Source: an uncultured Mycoplasma sp. (lineage in GTDB: Bacteria; Bacillota_I; Bacilli_A; RF39; UBA660). From it: DNA of 7,010 bases. The translations under genes and the position numbers were made by a program. Below are positions 6,597-7,010 of the stretch, in pieces; within the stretch, counting starts at the first letter, position 1, and every line of letters starts with the position of its first letter. The notes below the pieces were generated by a model. It was not told the origin of the DNA. It worked only from the letters and a program-made list of their open reading frames with translations, and searched no databases. The stretch is taken from assembly GCA_947565485.1 (NCBI GenBank), contig CANOGG010000063.1, forward strand, positions 1 through 7,010, given 5' to 3'.

Positions 6597-7010
6597 TTAG
6601 GAAGTGAGATGATTTTGAGTAAAATCAGGTTTTTCTTGATTATATTTTCGTTTTACTTTATTAATGAAGTTTTGAATTATACTAGTAACGATTAATATAG
6701 CTATAGAAATTATAAAGACTGTCGATTCTAATAGTTTATCTAAAACGAGACCGGCTTTTGGTATTTTTTTAATAACTGTACCAATGATTGTTTCATTGGT
6801 AATGTTTGTTTCTTTTTGGTTGTCAGTTAAAACGGAGGTTTCTTCAGTGCTTTCTTTTACTTTGGCAAGTTTAGGTTGTTTATTTTCTTCATACATGACA
6901 ATGTTATCTTGCAGGATAGTTTTTCTAGTGTCGATAAGAAGGAAGTCATCTTTTTTGATTCCTAGAAATGAATTGTTTTCTTTAACAGAATAATAGGTAT
7001 AGTCTAGAAG
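6597..7010 (-). CDS. C-terminal part of an ER-type (SipW-like, S26) signal peptidase-like membrane protein, start beyond window
   Basis: The frame is open from the right window edge to TAA, giving 137 residues. The ATG at 6896 is internal: it has no ribosome site, and the upstream codons continue without a stop. Residue 1 here is the first codon at the window edge. The order of elements matches the end of ER/SipW-type signal peptidases: NNSFLGIKKDDFLLID (12-27; family form S-M-x-P-x-I-x-x-GD-x-V-x-V), DNIVMYEENKQPKLAKVKE (35-53; family GDIV-x-[FY]...HR), a polar Thr/Asn/Glu-rich stretch, IIGTVIKKIPKAGLVLDKL (75-93; family IxGKVxxxIPxxG), then a membrane helix about VFIISIAILIVTSII (97-111) and a basic, lysine-rich tail. 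If the alignment is right, the nucleophile position keeps Ser, but the general-base position is Ala/Lys instead of His-Arg. Such a protein would cleave export signals at the membrane or, if inactive, do something else. The assignment rests on pattern recognition of the C-terminal half only. Confidence 0.5.
   Translation of the reverse strand, partial: LLDYTYYSVKENNSFLGIKKDDFLLIDTRKTILQDNIVMYEENKQPKLAKVKESTEETSVLTDNQKETNITNETIIGTVIKKIPKAGLVLDKLLESTVFIISIAILIVTSIIQNFINKVKRKYNQEKPDFTQNHLTS

Noticed and set aside
6597..6896. A complete 99-residue protein starting at the ATG at 6896
   Set aside because: The frame continues open upstream to the window edge with family-like sequence, and there is no Shine-Dalgarno site, so that ATG is an internal Met of a longer, truncated gene.
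6784..6993. Plus-strand open frame of 69 codons
   Set aside because: Antisense to the signal peptidase-like gene, whose minus-strand frame shows a coherent soluble-then-membrane pattern; no ribosome site precedes the plus-strand ATG.
1..7010. CRISPR array, insertion sequence, tRNA or rRNA gene
   Set aside because: No regularly spaced repeats, transposase motifs, terminal inverted repeats, cloverleaf-like segments or rRNA-like stretches were seen on either strand.

Overview
This is a strongly AT-rich window with standard stop usage: TAA or TGA ends the ORFs, and the tryptophan codons I checked are TGG. Gene content and strong sigma-A-type promoters point to a low-GC Bacillota, probably Bacilli-related or an uncultured gut lineage. 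TGA works as a stop, which argues against the Mycoplasma code. The exact taxon cannot be read from this window.

Five of the six genes are on the minus strand. From right to left:
(1) 7010-6597: the C-terminal part of a membrane protein that resembles the end of an ER-type (SipW-like, S26) signal peptidase. It is cut by the window edge and followed by a terminator.
(2) 6514-4178: a full-length SF1 UvrD/helicase IV-like helicase with a PD-(D/E)XK-like insertion, preceded by its own extended -10 promoter.
(3) 4125-2740: a LigD-type protein with the 3'-phosphoesterase and polymerase/primase domains but no ligase domain. It lies 52 bases downstream of the helicase, and its Shine-Dalgarno sequence is buried in a hairpin.
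(4) 2683-2336, on the plus strand: a small unrecognised, probably helical gene with a near-consensus promoter. A hairpin terminator separates it from the convergent ligD end.
(5) 2184-1966 and 1959-1: secG, then the first 653 residues of a SWIM/SNF2 helicase, from one strong minus-strand promoter divergent from the small gene.

Functionally, the helicase and the PE-POL protein look like a two-gene DNA-end-processing unit: unwinding, possible cleavage or end recognition, 3'-end cleaning and gap fill-in. No Ku gene and no ligase are visible in the window. SecG (Sec translocon) and the signal peptidase-like protein are protein-export parts, but they are in different transcription units. The plus strand is G-rich over C throughout, so the minus-strand genes are C-rich on their coding strand. 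This fits their lying on the replicative lagging strand. No RNA genes, CRISPR arrays, insertion sequences or long repeats were seen.
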